From contig NC_133552.1 of NCBI RefSeq assembly GCF_048773025.1, positions 18,219,001-18,283,000 of the forward strand: a DNA stretch of 64,000 bases, in the 5' to 3' direction. Positions 12,540 through 24,039 of this stretch are shown in pieces. The position numbers and the translations under genes were made by a program. Source of the stretch: Camelus bactrianus. Lineage: Eukaryota; Chordata; Mammalia; Artiodactyla; Camelidae. How positions within the stretch are numbered: position 1 is the first letter of the stretch; the number at the start of each line of letters is the position of its first letter. The notes beneath the pieces are model-generated. The model did no database searches, was not told the DNA's origin, and worked only from the letters and a program-made list of their open reading frames with translations.

Positions 12540-12826
12540 ATTAGAAGGTTGATTTGCATGAAATATGGAAGCTCCTCTCTGAAATTTGATCTTGTGTTTA
12601 CTCACGAATAGCAGCTGCTCTTGAAAGCGGTTCACTTTTGAGTAAATTAGAAGCTTGTCTTCTGCTGTAAACCTGAAACTGCTCTAAAAAAATAAAGTGT
12701 ATAAAAAAAAAAAGAAGTTTGTCTCTTAAGCACGTAAATATCCTAAAGGTTTATTTTGTTTTGTTTCTCAGAAGTAAGTGGAGCAGAATGAGCTGGATAT
12801 TCATAAGGCTGCAGATAACTTGTTTT
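12540..12826 (+). repeat. Left arm of a diverged inverted repeat
   Basis: The arm matches the reverse complement of 14499-14690. Anchors in order are 'tctctgaaatttgat', 'gtttactcacgaatagcagc', 'ttttgagtaaattagaag', 'atcctaaaggtttattttgt' and 'cataaggctgcagataac'. Identity looks about 75-80% over roughly 190 bases once a small L1 insertion is removed. I do not recognise the family. It could be two copies of an old low-copy transposon or a local inverted duplication. Confidence 0.75.
12649..12724 (+). mobile_element. Tiny L1 3' tail insertion inside the left arm
   Basis: 'ctgtaaacctgaaactgctc', then an A/T tail, is the last about 50 bases of an L1. It is flanked by gaagcttgtct and gaagtttgtct (one mismatch). 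The right inverted arm lacks it, so it post-dates the duplication. Confidence 0.75.
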
Positions 12827-13299
12827 GAACACTCTCAGTGGCTGAGGAACAGCAGCTCAAGTGGAGAGATGCTTGAATTTCAATGGGAATTGTCAACATG
12901 CAGTGAATGACAAAGCTGCCAGCCAGCCACAAGATCGATGTATTCATATCTTTCTTTTATTGCCTCATTGTAATTAAAGCCTAAAGTGAATTATGAAAAT
13001 ATACAAACAAACATCTCCTGCCTTGGATTTATGCCTGGAGTGCTGTGAAACTGTGGGGGGATGATTGCTTATGTATTATGCATGTTATACCATGAAGGAG
13101 GGACTTTCATATGTAATATGGAGTTTCCATGTGATAAAAATGTCCATCAACACAAAGGCAGACGAAAAAGATACCGCTCACAAAAGATCATAAATAGACG
13201 AGGAGAAATTAAGAGGCAGGGAGGAAAAAGAAACCACTGTGGGCCAGAGACAGAAAAGGTGTAGACTGTCTGGTGCATAATCAAAGGCACATATTTTGG
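12827..13299. other. Unassigned DNA between the inverted arms
   Basis: No recognised repeat or gene. An open frame at 13061-13264 ends in a lysine/arginine-rich stretch but has no identifiable domain. Confidence 0.4.
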
Positions 13300-13910
13300 A
13301 GGGTTATGGTAGGCAAAATTCTAAGATGAACCCCATCACCAATGACCTTGAATAATCCCTCCCTTTGAAGGTGGGCAGGATCTGTGGATATGATGAGTGT
13401 CTCTCCTGCGATGAGGTTGTTTATCATGGCAAAGTTTAAGGGATTTTGCCCATCAGTTGGTTTTGAGTTCATCAACAGGGACATTACCTGGTTGGATCTG
13501 AATCAGATGAAACTCTTTGATTGACTGATTAATCAATTAATTAATAATTAATTAATGGAAGCACTGGGATTGAACTCAGGACCTCATGTGTGCTAGGCAT
13601 GTGCTCTACCACTGAGCTATACCCTCCCCCAAGATGAAACTCTTGAAAGTGTCAGATTCTCTTGCTGGCCTTGAAGCAAGCCATCATGAGTTCTCTAACT
13701 GCCAAAAAAAAAAAAAAAAAAGAATTCTACCAGCAGCCACGTAAGGCTGGAAGAGCACCTGGAACCCCAAGTGAGACTCCACTGCGTGGCACTGACACCT
13801 GATTGCAGCTTTGGGAGACCCAGCTAGACCATGCCAGGGCTCCCCATCCATGGAAATCATGAGATAATAAATATCTGTTATTTATGATGCTACATCCCAG
13901 GTGATTTGTT
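13300..13910 (+). mobile_element. Old mammalian LTR remnant (MaLR/ERVL-like)
   Basis: 'ggtaggcaaaattctaagat', 'aaggtgggcaggatctgtgg', 'gaaatcatgagataataaat' mark a common ancient LTR-like repeat. A younger SINE and an A-run interrupt it. A second copy of the same family lies at 23280-23775. The exact family name is not certain. Confidence 0.6.
13505..13644 (-). mobile_element. Camelid tRNA-Ala SINE with 13 bp TSD
   Basis: Antisense SINE body 13518-13631 inserted in the old LTR. Identical agatgaaactctt copies sit at 13505-13517 and 13632-13644. Confidence 0.93.
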
Positions 13911-14498
13911 ACACAGCGTCATGCTAAGTGCTGGGGATACAGTGATCCCCGAGGCAAACACAACCCTGCCCTGTAGGGGACACAAACAAGGACAGAGATG
14001 ACTATTGTCTGATGTGTGAGTAAAGGGTAGTACTTTTAAAGGAACTCCTGCTGCTCCTTCATCAGTGAGTGTGATTCTTTCTACAGCCCCTCTGCCATTA
14101 TGCCTGCAGGGAAGGGGAACAGAGAATTCAGGAAGGAAGAGAATACGACATGGGGGAAATCCCTTCAGGGCAGGTAGGGAGCGAAAAGGAAACGCTGGTG
14201 GTTCTGAGAGGAGTGGTACAGGAGGAAGAAGGCAGGCGGAGGCAACCACAAGCGCTTGTCTCCCCAAAGTTAGGGGAGGGGGACAGGCTTTAAATAATCA
14301 GAAGAGTTTGCGGGAGATTTCAGAGAAGGGGATATTTTTCCTCTCTTTTGGGGGTAAATATTGGGAAATTTTCAAGTGCTCTTTAAAAATGCTGAATCCA
14401 TCTTGACCCTGCTGAGGTGGTCAGCGGTAAAAGGACCCAGGCAGGGGGATGGCCAGAAATCGGTCCCCTGCCCTCCTTTCCTGACACTGCTCCGCCCT
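13911..14498. other. Mostly unassigned; weak L2 piece at its start
   Basis: 'catgctaagtgctggggata' to 'ccctgccctgtagggg' (13915-13985) resembles antisense L2. The remainder is unassigned. Frames of 113-125 codons on opposite strands overlap and have no recognised domain. Confidence 0.4.
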
Positions 14499-14690
14499 GT
14501 TGCCTGCAACCTTATCAACAGTCAGCTTTTTCGGTCCCACTTAAGACACAAGACAAAATAAACCTTTAGGACATTTATGTCCTCAGCGGCAAACTTCTAA
14601 TTTACTCAAAAGGGAACAACTTTGATGAGCGGCTGCTATTCATGAGTAAACATGAAATCAAATTTCAGAGAAGAACTTTCTACCTTTCAT
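14499..14690 (-). repeat. Right arm of the inverted repeat
   Basis: Reverse-complement partner of 12540-12826. It starts 'gttgcctgcaaccttatc', passes 'caaaataaacctttaggac' and 'cttctaatttactcaaaag', and ends near 'ctacctttcatac'. The two arms enclose about 1.7 kb. Confidence 0.75.
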
Positions 14691-14867
14691 ACAAGAAAGA
14701 GATAATTTTCAACCAGAACAGGGTACCTTTCATGAGCAAGAGCAAGTGTTTTCTCTCACGAGTGTGATGGGTACCTTGAAGGTCAGATCAGACCACTATT
14801 AGCAAATAAAGAAACCTTTTTTTCTTAGCATCTGAATGTATTTGGGGTGTAACTGGCCCCAATATAA

Positions 14868-15075
14868 GCAGTACGTTAGAGTGGTGGTTTTCATCTGGTG
14901 CAGCTTTGCCCTCCCACAGACGCTTGGTAGTGTCTGGAGACATTCTGGTTGGTGGGGGGCGGGGAGGTGCATCTGGCTGACAGAGGCCATTGGTGCTCCT
15001 GATCAACCTACGATGCACAGAACAGCCCTTCCACAGTAAAAACTACACAGTCAGTGGAGCTGTTGAGAAATGCTG
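14868..15075 (+). mobile_element. MER20 (hAT-Charlie DNA transposon)
   Basis: 'ggtggttttcatctgg', 'tggtagtgtctggagacatt', 'aacctacgatgcacagaaca' and 'gttgagaaatgctg' follow the MER20 consensus, a short non-autonomous hAT element. Confidence 0.82.
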
Positions 15076-15330
15076 CCCTGGGGAAAGCACAGGTTGCTAA
15101 CGGAGCATTTAGGAGGGCCTGCTGCCCAAATGAGGGTGAAAGGGAGGAGCAGGGAAGGCAGGGAACAGACAGGGACCAGCCTGAGCAAAGCCCCATGGGG
15201 TACCTAGCGTGGGAGGCAGCTGAGAGGCAGGCAATGTCTGCAGAGATGAGCTCTGCACAGACTCTGGATTTCATTCCAAGGTCCCGGGGGAGACATTGGA
15301 GGGTTTCAGGCACAGAGCAGGTTTGCCCTT
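15076..15330 (-). mobile_element. Probable L2 remnant, antisense
   Basis: 'ggcagggaacagacaggga', 'ggatttcattccaagg' and 'gacattggagggtttcaggc' resemble the antisense L2 end, where the phrase 'cattggagggttttgagcag' is typical. Confidence 0.55.
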
Positions 15331-16397
15331 TATAGCTTTCAAAGGAGTTTCAACTACTTCTCATAGGGTCTTTATAATAACTCAGTGAGGGAGGAACTGA
15401 GGATGCTTTCCTTCCTATTTAAAAATAAATCTATACTTCTTGTCTTTCCCCACACAAACTGCCCTCCTGCCATAACAGGAGGAAATGCCAGGGGAAGAAA
15501 AAGGAAGAGATGCTCTCCTGCCTTCACATGTGGAAGTGGCAAAGCTGTGCAGCAAGCGGTCATAACTGCGCGATTCGCCCACTGACCGCCAGTGTGGTCA
15601 TGCATCTTGCTCTGTTTATTGTCTCTTTGGGGAACCACGACTTGGCAACAGCTACTCAGAACCGCACGATTAAATCAAGTTCTGCTCTGGCAGCTGTCTG
15701 CACAAGAACTGTTGTGGTGTGAGTGGAAATAAAGATGGACTATAAGAAGAGTGCACATGGACATAAGTAGCATGATCACTCCAGGAGGATGATTAGCTAG
15801 TCAAAAGCCAATGGGCTGCGAAACATCGAACCAGATGTCCACTACCTAATTAGCGTGAAAAGAGCAGCACAGAGAGGACAGGTTGCCTTATACATGGTAC
15901 GAAAGACTGGTATTCAGATAGAAGCAGGGCAGCACATTTAGAGCATCCTGCCTGAAGGATGGCTCATTCATATCCTCCTGTTCATTGTCCACAATTGGAC
16001 TGCCTTGAATTTGCAACATGCTGACCTTTCCTGGGATGGTACAATGAAACTTCTCCATGGACTCTATTTATAAAGTCCTCCACCATGCAGTGGGTGAAGG
16101 TGCAGCGTTTTGCCTTCTGTTCCGCAGGTGGTGAAGAGGAGGATTCTGTGAATAAACTATATTATTTACTGCCCAGGGCAACGATTGCTTAACAACTTCT
16201 CTGATGTATCTGAGAAATATCTGCCAATAAATAGAAGTTAAGTGAAGACCAGAATAAATTCAAGAAATAATTTCCATCAGGAACCATGATTGTTTTTCAT
16301 TGTTTAACATCAGGGACTGTACTAATCCCTCCGAATTTATTTTCCTTAATTGTAGGTGACACGTGACATTCCTGTGCTCTAGAACCTCCCTTCATTG
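15331..16397. other. Unassigned unique DNA (1.1 kb)
   Basis: No repeat recognised and no convincing coding frame. The block 15720-16160 is unusually free of transposon signal for this window and could be examined for conservation. Confidence 0.4.
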
Positions 16398-16564
16398 TCA
16401 AAGTTAAATTAATTAATTAATTAATTTTTTGGTAGGGGCAGGTGATTAGGTTTACTTATTTATTTATTCTTAGAGGAAGTACTGGGGATTGAACTCAGGA
16501 CCTCATGCCTGCTAAGCATGTCCTCTATCACTTGAGCTATACCCTCCCACCTCAAAGTTAAATT
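16398..16564 (-). mobile_element. Camelid tRNA-Ala SINE with 13 bp TSD
   Basis: Antisense body 16411-16551, bounded by tcaaagttaaatt at 16398-16410 and 16552-16564. The T-rich side carries an (AATT)n tail. Confidence 0.94.
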
Positions 16565-16574
16565 TAAGTATCAG

Positions 16575-16800
16575 GCATACAAAGTCTTTCACAATCTGAC
16601 CTCACCTGCTCTGCCTGCTTTTCTACTCCCGCCCTACTTGGGACCCCAGTATGATGCAGTAGCCACATCAGGGGCCCTGCCGCTCCCCACTTGGGTTGCC
16701 CATTTAATGCCCCCTTGTTTTTAACAATATTATTTCCTCTGTCTAGACTGCCTTACCACTCCACCCGGAATACACCTTTGGATCACTTCAAATGCTGAGT
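16575..16800 (+). mobile_element. L2 remnant, sense
   Basis: 'cacaatctgacctcacctgc', 'ctgtctagactgccttacca' and 'cacttcaaatgctgag' follow the L2 3' UTR. Confidence 0.6.
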
Positions 16801-17519
16801 TGGTTGGGGGTGTATGCAAAATGACCAAGGTTGGAAATCCAGATTTTGGGCATCAGAGCTAAACTCCTTGTCCTTTGACCTGGACATGAATGTCAGTTTG
16901 ATTCTTACATTGGTCATTTGCAAACAGATACCCACTCAGCTCACAAGGGTCCCCAACTTTTGGGAACTGCCACCCCACCCCCGGACTCTGGAGTGGACCT
17001 CTGGCAGCTGTACTTGTTATCAGAATAGCCTCACTTTTTAGAGCTAGTACTTGACACCCTGGAAAGGAATTGCTTTTCTGAAAACTTTTAATTGGGATCC
17101 AGGAAGAATTAGGTCATACACATTAGGTGACTGGAGCTGCAACTTAGATTTAACAACTGTGAAGCAGCCATCTTCACTGTGACACTGCAGAGGATGCAGA
17201 GGAAATAAGACCTCGGAGAGAGAACTGTAACAAACCTATATGGAAAAGAGATGAGAGATGGAGAGAGAGACCTGGCAGCTTCATAGGCCTTAATTTCAGT
17301 TGCTTTCTGAAGCCCAGTGCAGCCACATTTCTGTTCTTATGGTCCACAAAGTAACACCGCATCCTTACAACAAATCCTTGCCTTTTCATTTCTTTCCTGC
17401 TCAGTTGCAGATTACAGCACAGTAGGCTCATTTGATGGTGCAAATCCCCTCTCTTGGTTTTAATTACATTTCCTCTTTCATCTTCAACTTCCATTTTCTG
17501 ACTTTAACCCCACTGCTGA
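16801..17519. other. Unassigned unique DNA
   Basis: A 106-codon minus-strand frame (17174-17494) has no recognised domain, splice context or Kozak support. Nothing else is seen. Confidence 0.4.
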
Positions 17520-18440
17520 ATACAATCCATTGTGTGATTATAACACAAGTTGTTTATCCATTTTCCTATGGATAGACATTTAGATTGCTTCCTTTTTAAG
17601 AAACTTTCAAAATGTCCTTTTCTGCTATTTCAAAGAAAGCTAACAATATTCTTGCATGTGTCTACAATTATACATAATTAAGAATCTTTAGAGTATATTC
17701 CTAGGAGTGGAATTGTACAGCCGTAAGTTACGCACATGTTTAACTTTACAAGATAATGTCAAGTTGTTTTCTAAAGTCATTGTACTAGCTTATGCTCCCA
17801 GCATCATTAGTAACAATACATAACCAGTATTTACTGAGCATTTATCATACACCAGGCAGTCACCAACTGATAGAGGTTTAATGTTGCCCTTTCTTGCATT
17901 CCTACGATAAACACTACTTGATCATGATGTATCTTATTTGTAATATACTGTTGGATTAGGATGGTTAGTATTTTATTTATTAACCACATTCAGAAGTACA
18001 AAGGACCGCCAAATTGTCTTTATTTGCCTTGACACTGCCTGGGTTTAAAATCGAAGTCATACTAACCTCTAGAAAAGAGGTTATCTTTGTTCTGTTTTCT
18101 GCAATGATTTATATAAATGGTTATTTTCTGTTCCTCAAAAACCATCAAAACTCAGCAGTTAAACCAGAGTAGGTCTCTTTTTTGGGGGTGAAGCTGGGGA
18201 TCTCCTTGATAATAATGTCAATTTCTTTAAATATAATTAGCCTCTTTAAATATATTTTCCCTCATATCAATTTTGATATTTTGTTTTTTTTTTCCAGAAT
18301 GTTACCTTTTTTATCTAGATTGCCAAATAGTTACTCATTTTATTATTTTAAACTGCTGTGTTTGCAGTTATTTTTCTTTTCTATTCTGTGATTTAGTTGC
18401 TTCTTGTCTACTGTTTTCTTGATCGGTTTTAAAAAACATT
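17520..18440 (-). mobile_element. Old L1 fragments, antisense
   Basis: 'atagacatttagattgcttcc' and 'cctaggagtggaattgtaca' are L1 3'-region text in reverse. 'ttcctacgataaacactac...ttgatcatgatgtatctta' and 'ctgttggattaggatggtta' are ORF2 text in reverse. Further ORF2-like reverse text runs to 18440 and resumes at 18590-18680. Heavily decayed, possibly more than one insertion. Confidence 0.7.
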
Positions 18441-18444
18441 TTTT

Positions 18445-18582
18445 ACTTTAATGAAAAAGAAGATGAAAATGAATATATGTATGTATATGAATGACTGGGA
18501 CACCTGCTGTACACCAGAAACTAACACATTGTAACTGACTGTACTTCAATAAAAACAAATTAAAAATTTAAAAAAAAAAACC
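18445..18582 (+). mobile_element. Camelid L1 3' end, short
   Basis: The last about 130 bases of a young-type L1 ('gacacctgctgtacaccaga', 'cttcaataaaaacaaatt') inserted into older antisense L1. An approximate duplication (cggttttaaa / cagtttttaa) flanks it. Confidence 0.85.
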
Positions 18583-18739
18583 AGTTTTTAATTTGGTTGA
18601 TGTTCTCGGTTTAATTTCTGCTTTCATTTTTATTGATTTCTTTCTTCTGTGTTTCTTTGGGTGTGACTTGTTGCTTGTTTCCTGATTTCTTAAGCTCTTT
18701 TGTTTTCAGTATTTTGGTTTTTGATTATTTGTTTTCTTA

Positions 18740-19190
18740 TTTTTCTGGTTGGAACTTCTTCCCCCAGAATGCTCCACAAAGCTCCCTCCCCTCTTTCCAA
18801 ATGTTGTTTTTCAACTTGCAACTCCTCCTCCCTTTCCGTCCCTTCTCTTGCTTTATTTTTCTCGACAGTATTTACTGCCATCAAAGTAGATATTTTCCTC
18901 CTTTTTTATTTATTGTCTATTTCCTCACATTACAATGTGAGTTCTTTTAATTTTGATAAATTTATAGAATTGTTCAATCATCATCATATCTAGAACATTT
19001 TCTTCACCCCAGAAAGTTTCACTGTGTTCTTTACAGTTAATTTCCCCTCCATCCCAACCACTGATTTGCTTCCGTCTTTCTAAATTTAGAAGAAAGGGTT
19101 TTTTGACTGTTTTACTCAGTGCTAGAGCCCCAGTACCTAAAGCACCTGGCATATAATAGGTGATCAACAAGTATCTGTTAAGTAAGATTT
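18740..19190 (+). mobile_element. L2 3' end remnant
   Basis: 'tatttactgccatcaaagta', 'ttatttattgtctatttcct' and 'tacctaaagcacctggcata', then 'ggtgatcaacaagtatctg', follow the sense L2 3' end. Confidence 0.62.
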
Positions 19191-19638
19191 TCAAATAATC
19201 TTATATTTTTCTTTTCACCTGTATGATTTGTTTCTAGAGATATGTTTAAAACTTCCAAAAAACTTCATTAAAATATTTTTTATTTTAGCTTTATTGAAAT
19301 ATAATTGACAAATAAATCCAAAAATACTTGTTGATACATCTGTTTCTTTCTGGGATTCTGTCCATCAATGCTTTATATATTTTGGAGTTATTGTTGCCAT
19401 ATGATTATTATCTTACTGGTCTATTGTTCCTTTTTTAAAAATGTTAACATTCCTCTTTATTGTCTATGATATTTTAACTTTGAATCCTATTTTTTCCAAT
19501 ATTAAAATTACTATCTTGATTATCTTTTAGCTCTCATGCCTTAATCTTATCCCATCTCTTTATGTTTTACTGGTCCAGATCATTATTGTGTCTCTTACTG
19601 TACTTAAAACATTATTAGATCTTATTATTTTAAGACTC
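19191..19638. other. AT-rich DNA, possibly decayed L1
   Basis: 'ttttagctttattgaaatat...aattgacaaata' at 19285-19315 is a short antisense L1 3' end. The rest, to 19638, is too diverged to place. Confidence 0.45.
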
Positions 19639-19772
19639 TGAGAGTCTCTATCTTCTTTTTTTTTTTTAACATTTTTTATTGATCTATAATTATTTTACAA
19701 TGTTGTGTCAAGTTCCAGTGTAGAGCACAATTTTTCAGTTACACATGAACATATTGAGAGTCTCTATCTTCT
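19639..19772 (-). mobile_element. Very short young L1 insertion with 18 bp TSD
   Basis: The body 19657-19754 is only the final about 100 bases of a camelid L1 in reverse ('acaatgttgtgtcaagttcc'). Perfect tgagagtctctatcttct copies at 19639-19656 and 19755-19772 prove target-primed insertion. Confidence 0.95.
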
Positions 19773-20214
19773 GAATGATGAGTTCAACACTCACATTTCT
19801 TTCTCTCTGGCTTTTTTCTTTAGCCATTTTCTCTTATATTTTTTATACTTTAATTCTGTGGACTCATCTCTCCTTTCTAGTCTTCTATTAGGTAAATTAA
19901 GACCTTTAATTATATTTATTTTTCTCTATTACTTTCTTGCACAAATAAAATCTCTATCTCTTCCCCGTGTAAGATAAGTATGATGCCACATTCTAACTTT
20001 CACCTGGTTGGTCTCCAGCCAACCCTGCTTCCCTCCCCAACACTCTGGGTATCACCTGGCTTTGGTTCTAGATTGCAATCATCAGAAGAAAGAAAACAAC
20101 CCTCCAGCTTTTTGAGTGTGTCGCCCAGGACCAGACCACAATCCCCTTTTCTCTCTCCTGCAGAGAGAGATGAGAAGAGCTCTCAGTCTTTGTAGGTCTC
20201 CAGGTCCATACACT
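19773..20214. other. Unassigned DNA
   Basis: AT-rich to 19980, then a more GC-rich block to 20210. No gene or clear repeat. Confidence 0.4.
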
Positions 20215-20345
20215 TTTTCTCCATAGCATTTACTAGCATCAAAATTCTATATATTTTACTTATTATTGATTTTCTGTCTCCTCCTATTAGAATGCCCTTT
20301 TAATTTTAGTAGCTTTACAGAATAGTTTCATCATTATTTTAATCC
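20215..20345 (+). mobile_element. L2 remnant
   Basis: 'catagcatttactagcatca' and 'ctgtctcctcctattagaatg' parallel the L2 text at 18850-18960. Confidence 0.55.
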
Positions 20346-21079
20346 ACTAATCAGGGCAAGTAAACATGCAATTATAATACAATGCAATTGACTTCTGTAA
20401 TAAAGTATCACAAGGTAGTATGTGTGTGGGCAAGGGTCACTCAACCCAGCCTGGAGTACCAGGGAAGACGACGATGTTGGGGGATGGTACTCTGCCTAGG
20501 GTCGAAATGAAATACAACTCTTTTGGCTTCCATGATGATGAGACCCAGGTGTACCTCCACCTACTGCTGCTCCTACTGGCCTCTGTTTAAATTATTCTTT
20601 TTTTTGTCCTCCAAAACTATTATTCAGTTGAAAAGACAGACTTTTAGTCTGTACCCTCTGCACCTCCTCATTTTAATAGATGCCAGACTTTCTCTGAAGA
20701 TACTGCCTCCCCTGTGGTCCTCCCCCACACAGGATCCTTTGGGCTGAGGGCAGGCAGGGTGTTGGCTCCTACTTTGGATACTAGCCCCACCCCCAGCCCA
20801 TATCTGGCTTCCTCAAGCCCCCTGCTCCTCTTCCTCTTCTTACATCCTCAACCTCTCCTCTCCACTGGTTCTTTATTGTACAAATGTGTTTAAGTTACTT
20901 GCATTCTAAAAACAGAACCAAAAGAAAAAAAAAAAAGACCCCCACCCTCCTCCACTAACCACTCCTCTCCTCCCCTTCACAGCCAGTCTTAAGAAGAGTG
21001 TATGTGTATCTGCATCTCCTTGCCTCCCAAGTACCCATTAGGCTTTTAGCTTCTGATTCTTCTTCAGTCAGTTTTGATA
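20346..21079. other. Unassigned DNA
   Basis: A C-rich block at 20700-21000 with an A-run at 20920. No gene recognised. Confidence 0.4.
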
Positions 21080-21560
21080 GTTTCTGTTTCTAGGAATTTG
21101 TCCATTTTCTCCGACTTATCTAATTTGTTGCTAATGCATTTGCTCATGGCATTTCCTTATAATCCTTTCATTTCTGGAAGGCCAGTAGCAAGGTAGCAAT
21201 GTGACTCTTCTTTTCTTGGTCAGTCCAGCTTAAAGGTTTGTCAATTTCATTGATCTTTTCAAAGGACCAGCTTTGGGTTCATTGACTTTTCTTTATTGTT
21301 TTTCTATTCTCTCTTTCATTTATTTCTGCCCCAATCCTTAATATTTCCTTTCTCTGCTTGCTTTGGGTTTAGTTTGCTCTTCTTTTTCCAATGTCTTAAG
21401 GTGAAAGCTTATGTTACTAGATTTCTTCTTTTTAAAAGGTGTTATAACTAGAAATTTCCCTCTAAGCAAAGTTGCAAGCTCAAAGATTTTTCATTTTCAT
21501 TCATTTCAAAGAATTTTCTAATTTCCTTGTGACTTCTTCTTACTAAAAGCACTGCTGCAG
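21080..21560 (-). mobile_element. L1 ORF2 fragment, antisense
   Basis: 'ggtttgtcaatttcattgat', 'cttttcaaaggaccagcttt', 'tcatttatttctgccccaat' and 'gggtttagtttgctcttctt' are the reverse of the L1 ORF2 reverse-transcriptase region. Old copy with disrupted frame. Confidence 0.85.
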
Positions 21561-22216
21561 TTTCCGAAGGCAGTGAACACATATTTTGCTTCTACTCAGT
21601 GCAGCATTTGACACTGTGATCAGGCCCTCCTTAAATTTCCCTTCTCCCAAAGGTTTGAAGATTTTTTTTAACTGCTTTCCCTCTAGCTGTTTATTCTTAC
21701 TCAGTGATTTTCATGGACTCATCTTCTTCCACTTACCCACTAAATGTTAATGTTTTCACAAATCTTCTGCAGGGAAGTAATAGAGCAGAGTCCCTAAGGA
21801 TCAAGACAAAACTGAAGATGCCCATCTTGGGCTGCTGTGAAAGGAAGGGAAAATGGTCCAAAGATAACATGGGGCCTGATACAAGGCAATGTCCAATAGA
21901 GCTGGGAGTTGGGAAACGTATTCTGGGCCCAGCTGGACCTTCAGCCTTAGTGGGAAAGCATCACGGGCTTCTGGAGCTGCTTCTGTGAAGGAGGTAGAAC
22001 TAGGTCAAGTGCAAAGGAAACGTAGAGGAGACCCAGGCAATGTGAGGAGCGGAGGTAGAAATAGGCCATCTGGTTCAACACGGACACTGAGCTTCCAGAG
22101 CACTAGGCAGCTACCATAGATGTAATCACACCAGTTATAAAATCTTCAGGGTCCCTTTTGGCCCTTCTCACCTCCTTCTCTGTCCCTATCTGCCCTAGTT
22201 GTTTTAGCTTTATCAC
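21561..22216. other. Unassigned DNA
   Basis: Frames at 21704-21988 and 21889-22119 overlap each other and show no domain. Nothing else is recognised. Confidence 0.4.
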
Positions 22217-22340
22217 AATTGAAAACTGTATATGTCCATGAATGACTGAAAAATTGTGCTGAACACTGGAATTTTACACAACATTGTAAAATGATTATAA
22301 ATCAATAAAAAAAATGTTAAAAAAAAAAGAAAAGAAAAGA
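22205..22340 (+). mobile_element. Camelid L1 3' end, short
   Basis: Carries 'actgaaaaattgtgctgaac', 'cacaacattgtaaaatgatt', 'aatcaataaaaaaaatg', then an AAAAG tail. A 9-10 bp duplication gaaaactgt lies on both sides. Confidence 0.9.
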
Positions 22341-23184
22341 AAACTGTTCTTGTTGTGGCTTCATGCCTCCGTTTCCTCTTGTAACTTCTGCAGTGAAGAG
22401 CAGAACATGGCTGGGCATGGCTGGCAGCCACAAGTTGCAAGTATGAAAAATTGGCAGTCTCCCTGCAGAATCTCTTAGCTTGCTAAGTTTTGAAAACTTT
22501 ATTATCAGATTGTCTTTTGTTTCAGCTTCCCCAAACTCAGTTGGAAGGTCATTGTCAGGTAGTGATGGTCCAATACGTGCCAAATAGGGATGCTGTTATT
22601 GACACCTCCTCTTTTCATAAAAAGGGTCCTCTTGAGAAAAGAGAGAGCCACCAGGTCACAACGGAGCAGCATCTATCAATTTGCATAGCACAGGATTCAG
22701 TTGTAGGTGCCAGGTTTTTGTGGACAGAAAGTCATCATGGAAGTACATAATGCACTCTTCTTTCTAATTAGCACACGTTTATGGATTTAGGAAATTTGTA
22801 ATGAAAGTATCCAAGGTTATTAGCACACCCCATCTCTGACATTTGTACTCTAAAATAGCCAAGGGAAGAAATTAAGGAATTTTCTAGATCTTGGTCCACA
22901 GCGCTGTCCTGAAAGACAAGTTTTGTTAATCAAGTTTTGAAACTCTCTTCCTCATTTCCTAGAGTATTGACATCAAAATTCCAAGTAATTACTGAAAAGA
23001 GCTGACTTTGGATCTTTTCCAAATTCTTGCATTCAACTTTTCTAGACATCATTTTGAAAAATATCACTTATAGCAAAATGAATGAAAACATAAGAGAAAA
23101 AAATTCACAAGGAGGATCCTATGCATAATGGTGACAGGATGGTAATAACTACGCATCAAGAAGTATCAAGTGAGCACCTTCTTT
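22341..23184. other. Unassigned unique DNA
   Basis: Seemingly unique sequence without a supportable gene. Frames up to 88 codons lack domains. Confidence 0.4.
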
Positions 23185-23275
23185 CTCTATGCTAAGCACT
23201 GACATGCAAGATACAGAGAGAACAAAATATAGTCCCTGCCTTTGGATGGCTTACAATCCAGCGAAGAAAGCCTGC
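23185..23275 (-). mobile_element. L2 remnant
   Basis: 'ctatgctaagcactgacatg', 'acaaaatatagtccctgcct' and 'ggcttacaatccagcgaag' match the antisense L2 3' end. Confidence 0.7.
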
Positions 23276-23279
23276 ATGC

Positions 23280-23775
23280 ATTGTGGTAGGCAGAAATCTC
23301 AGAGAGCCCCCAAGACGCGAGTCCCCAGTGTGCACAGTTAGTAAATCAAATAATACTCTAGGTACTGCTGTGAAGAGATTTTGAAGATGCAATGAACATC
23401 CTAAATCAGTCAACCTTAAAAAAGGGAGATTTTAATCAGATGGGCCTGACCTCATCACATGAGCCCTTTAAGTCATGTGGCAAGGGATGTGGGTGGCCTC
23501 TAGGAGATAAGAGGGACCCCCGGCTGACAGCCAAGAGGAAAGAGAGACCTCAGTCCTACAACCACAAAGAACTAAATTTGACCAACAACCTGAATGAGCT
23601 TGGAAGTGAATTTTTTTTGTCAGAGACCCCAGCAAGGAACACTGCAAGGCCAGCACCTTGATATCAGCTGTATAAGGGGGCAGAGAATCCCATTAAGCCT
23701 GTCTAGACATCTGATCTGTAGAACTATGAGCTCACAAATGATGGCTGTTTTAAGCTGTTAAATTTGTGATGATTT
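23280..23775 (+). mobile_element. Old mammalian LTR remnant (same family as 13300-13910)
   Basis: 'gtggtaggcagaaatctcag', 'tgggcctgacctcatcacat', 'cggctgacagccaagagga', 'ctcagtcctacaaccacaaa', 'aatgagcttggaagtgaatt', then 'gctgttttaagctgttaaat'. Ancient, non-coding. Confidence 0.65.
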
Positions 23776-23924
23776 GAAAACATCTACATGCACGGAAAGA
23801 GAATAATGACAATACAAGAAAGCTTTTGTGCCAGACATGCTGCTGCATTGCATGTAGAGCTGCACCTGTCTCCATGTCAGGAGATGATGTGTGCAGATAA
23901 CGTGAAGGGTCCAGAGGATATTTT

Positions 23925-24003
23925 GAGAATGTGTGGTTGCATAGTTAAGAGCTCAGGCTTTGCAGCCTGAGTAACCAGATTTAAATCCTGACTCCACGTT
24001 TTA
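23925..24003 (+). mobile_element. MIR fragment
   Basis: 'gcatagttaagagctcaggc' and 'ccagatttaaatcctgactc' match the tRNA-derived head of MIR. It is cut off by the L1 that follows. Confidence 0.65.
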
Positions 24004-24039
24004 CAAACTGTCTATTGTTCTATAAAGTACATAACATCC

